A stretch of 25,644 nucleotides of DNA, from the IMG/VR virus record IMGVR_UViG_3300025087_000283, positions 1 to 25,644 of that record. One strand, given 5' to 3'. A program made the translations under genes and the position numbers. Below, in pieces: positions 23,166 through 25,644 of this stretch (position 1 is its first letter; every line of letters begins with the position of its first letter). Source of the DNA: a virus. Below the pieces are notes generated by a model that was given only the letters and a program-made list of their open reading frames with translations, was not told where the DNA came from and did not search any database.

Positions 23166-25644
23166 ATGCCAGAAGTATCTGAAGGGTTGTTAAAATTTAG
23201 TGCAGATATCCAGAATATCCGGTCTGCGGTGAGACAGGTTATCCTAGAACTTAAACAACTTGAGAGTGCTGCTAGTAAAATAGGGGGTGCTGGTTTTGGA
23301 ACCGGCGTCCCAACAGAAATTCTTCCAAAAGTTAAAGTTGATTTAAAATCTACATTATTAACTGGGACTAATGAACTCGCAGCAAGAATTAATCTTGAAT
23401 TAACAGAAGAAATGAAAAAGGCCGGTAAAAATCTATCACTAGATTTAAGAAATATAAATATTAGAGTTAAGAAAAATATTTCTCCATCAGAATTTGACAC
23501 TGAAATAGGTAAAGGGGTAACTAAGGGAGCTATTACATTTGACAGGGTTACAGGACTTGGTTCGGTATTGCAGGGGGCAAAGTCTCTTGAAGATTTTAAA
23601 GTAGCATCAGAAGTTGCTAAAAAAGGAATTAATGATTTACAAAATTCAATGATTAAACTAGAAAGAGCTGGATTAAAAACCAGCGACACATATCAAAAAT
23701 TAACAGATAGACTTAAATTATTAAGAGAATTTCAGAAACAGGCTAATAGTGGATTTAACGAGCAAAAATCTGTGATGGATTTGACTAAAAGGTCAATGAA
23801 TGACCAAATTAATATGCACGAGGCATTTGGAGCTAAATTAGATGAAGCTATTAAGAAATTAATTAGATACCGGGCTGCTTTTTATGCAATGAGGGCTGGT
23901 ATCATGGAATTAAAAGATACCATAACAGTTTTTTCAGATGTTAATTATTCTCTAGCTCAACTTGAAAAAGTTCTCCCATCTATAGGATCAGACGTTAAGG
24001 CCCTAGGCCGGGCTGGTTTTGATCTAGGCGAGCGTTTTGGGACAGGGGCTAGAGAAGTCTTAAAGTCAATGACCGTCTGGGCGCAAATGGGTCTGACACA
24101 GCAACAGACCCTCAAAGCTACCGAAGCTGCTCTTTTGACTGTGAACACGACTGGTTTGAGTGCTAGTGAGGCGGTAGATGCTTTGACTTCAGCCATGTTT
24201 ACTTATGGGGTAGCTGTGGAAGATATTACTACCGTGGTTGACAAGTGGATGGCCGTTCAAGCTAAATTTCCAGTGAGCGCTCAGGATTTAGCCAAAGCTC
24301 TTTTTGTTACTGGTGCCGCCGCAGAACAGTTTGGTGTTACTATAGATCAGTTGAACGGTATTATTTCAGCGGTAAATGCTGTTACTAGAGCTAGTGGGAA
24401 AGAAATTGGCAATGCTTTTAAAACTATTTTTTCTAAAATTCCTACCTCAGAAGTAATGAAAGCTTTTGGTGATGTGGGAATTGCAGTGATGAATTCTGAA
24501 GGGGAATTTAGAAATTTCTTTGACATTCTTCAAGATATGGCTAAGGTTTGGCCGACTTTAACTGGGCCAATGCAAGCCCATATAGCACAGGTAACTTCAG
24601 GGATAAGACAGTATTCTAAATTTATAGCTTTAATGAATAATTTTGCTTTAGCCCAAGATGCTGTAGTTGCTTCACAGGCTTCTTTTGGAGCAGCTAGTGC
24701 GGCTTCTCAATTAGAGGTCCAGACTTTCACAAAAATGATAGAATCTTTAAACGTTGCTTACGACCGATTTAAAGTTTCAATAGGTGCAAATTTAGTTAAA
24801 CCGCTTTCATCATTTATTATGGCAATAAAGTCAATATTAGACTCCCCATTTATTGGCGTAATAACTAAAATTACAACTGCTTTAATTGCGCTTGGTGGGA
24901 CATTTTTAATACTTAAGGGCGTTAGTATGGCTCTTTCTTTTGTATGGCAAAAAACAGGCGTTACATCAATTAATTTATTCTCTAGGGCAATATGGCAAGC
25001 TGCTACTGGGGTAAACGCATTAACAGCCGCAGAAATAAGTGCTACTGCCGCCACAACAGCATTAGGAGTTGCTATAAAAGCAATTGGTGGATGGTGGAAT
25101 TTAATTTTGACTGGTCTTTCTCTGCTCGTTGCTGGTTGGGCAGCATTTGGGGGAGAAATAAAAAACTTTGCCGGGATTACCGAAGAAACAATTAAAGACC
25201 AATCTGAATTAATTAAATCTTTAAAAGATTCAATTTCTGCACATAAAGAAGAAATAAGTGTTTTAGAAAGAGTTGTTAAAGAAAGAGAAAAAATAGCAAA
25301 TGCTCTTAATAAGGCAAGTAAGGGTAGCGGAGAATTTGAAAAGCAATCAAAACTATTACTTGCTAAAGAAATTGAAATAAGTAAAATTGAAAGTTCTCTT
25401 GGCGATATAATAATTCAGAATTCTAGAGCAATGGATGCACAAAAAACAATTACCGCTCAATTAAAAGAAGAGACTGAAAAATTAAAAAAAGCTAAAGAAG
25501 AATTAATTAGCGTAGAAGAACGGCAATTAACAATTCGAAAAGATGATTTTAATGCTTATTATGCAAAACAAACAGCAGTATTAAATGAAAAAATATTAAT
25601 GACTTCTGATGCTGTTAATAAGTTGAGAACAAATGTAGATGAAT
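23166..25644 (+). CDS. Tail tape measure protein, TP901 type (3' end beyond window)
   Basis: The tape measure sets tail length and later helps DNA delivery. The frame is open from ATG 23166 (preceded by an in-frame TAG at 23163, AGGA 6 nt upstream) to the window end: 826 codons without a stop. Seen: an N-terminal helical region; the TP901-type core at about 255-470, with FGTGAREVLKSMTVWAQMGL, TTGLSASEAVDALTSAM, AAAEQFGVTIDQLNGIISAV and IGNAFKTIFSKI; hydrophobic segments near 563-590 (ITTALIALGGTFLILKGV) and 643-662 (LILTGLSLLVAGWAAFG); then a long charged coiled coil from about 675. It follows the chaperone pair, as expected. The total length, and so tail length, is unknown. Confidence 0.92.
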   Translation, partial: MPEVSEGLLKFSADIQNIRSAVRQVILELKQLESAASKIGGAGFGTGVPTEILPKVKVDLKSTLLTGTNELAARINLELTEEMKKAGKNLSLDLRNINIRVKKNISPSEFDTEIGKGVTKGAITFDRVTGLGSVLQGAKSLEDFKVASEVAKKGINDLQNSMIKLERAGLKTSDTYQKLTDRLKLLREFQKQANSGFNEQKSVMDLTKRSMNDQINMHEAFGAKLDEAIKKLIRYRAAFYAMRAGIMELKDTITVFSDVNYSLAQLEKVLPSIGSDVKALGRAGFDLGERFGTGAREVLKSMTVWAQMGLTQQQTLKATEAALLTVNTTGLSASEAVDALTSAMFTYGVAVEDITTVVDKWMAVQAKFPVSAQDLAKALFVTGAAAEQFGVTIDQLNGIISAVNAVTRASGKEIGNAFKTIFSKIPTSEVMKAFGDVGIAVMNSEGEFRNFFDILQDMAKVWPTLTGPMQAHIAQVTSGIRQYSKFIALMNNFALAQDAVVASQASFGAASAASQLEVQTFTKMIESLNVAYDRFKVSIGANLVKPLSSFIMAIKSILDSPFIGVITKITTALIALGGTFLILKGVSMALSFVWQKTGVTSINLFSRAIWQAATGVNALTAAEISATAATTALGVAIKAIGGWWNLILTGLSLLVAGWAAFGGEIKNFAGITEETIKDQSELIKSLKDSISAHKEEISVLERVVKEREKIANALNKASKGSGEFEKQSKLLLAKEIEISKIESSLGDIIIQNSRAMDAQKTITAQLKEETEKLKKAKEELISVEERQLTIRKDDFNAYYAKQTAVLNEKILMTSDAVNKLRTNVDE

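Noticed and set aside
23003-23689. 228-aa open frame on the - strand
   Set aside because: It lies opposite the -1 chaperone extension and the tape measure start, whose + frames have sensible family patterns, ribosome sites and order; its product is a hydrophobic low-complexity shadow.
24992-25195. 67-aa + frame inside the tape measure gene
   Set aside because: Shadow in another frame, rich in Cys, Trp and Arg, with no ribosome site; the tape measure frame is open throughout.

Overview
The window is an AT-rich segment of a tailed double-stranded DNA phage (or prophage). It covers the late structural gene block of a siphovirus-like virion. Every supported gene lies on the + strand, packed with 1-25 nt overlaps or short gaps, and most genes have strong GGAGG-type ribosome-binding sites. 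No sheath, baseplate-wedge, integrase, tRNA or rRNA gene is visible. The host cannot be named from this sequence; the AT bias and strong Shine-Dalgarno sites would fit a low-GC bacterium.

Layout. (1) 2-3717: 3' part of the large terminase, portal protein, a small Lys-rich protein and a membrane-anchored coiled-coil protein. (2) 3766-7136: head morphogenesis, namely a cupredoxin-fold protein without copper ligands, a zinc-motif prohead-protease-like protein, a coiled-coil scaffold with a possible internal start, a decoration-type protein and the HK97-fold major capsid protein. (3) 7174-16494: a 9-kb accessory module between the capsid gene and the neck genes. It holds several small virion-type beta proteins, a 1001-aa fibre with a carboxypeptidase-regulatory-like domain and BNR/sialidase-like propeller repeats, and a 1134-aa fibre. 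About 813 residues of the 1134-aa fibre are 58 tandem copies of a 14-residue beta motif, with an exact 549-nt (13-unit) super-period; a small following gene carries three more such units. (4) 16491-20517: head-tail connection and tail completion genes, with two HNH homing-type endonucleases on either side of the head-tail adaptor. (5) 20581-25644: a tail tube protein with two tube domains (T5 pb6-like arrangement), tail assembly chaperone with a -1 frame extension that needs a programmed frameshift, and the first 826 codons of a TP901-type tape measure protein that runs off the window.

Together the genes encode DNA packaging (terminase, portal), capsid assembly and maturation (scaffold, protease, capsid, decoration), the neck, and a long flexible tail whose length is set by the tape measure and whose tube assembles with the frameshifted chaperones. 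The most unusual parts are the hierarchical 14-residue/13-unit repeat fibre, the copper-less cupredoxin in the head cluster, the frameshift region with alternative GC-rich stems in an AT-rich genome, and the large fibre module beside the capsid gene, which suggests capsid-attached rather than tail-attached fibres.
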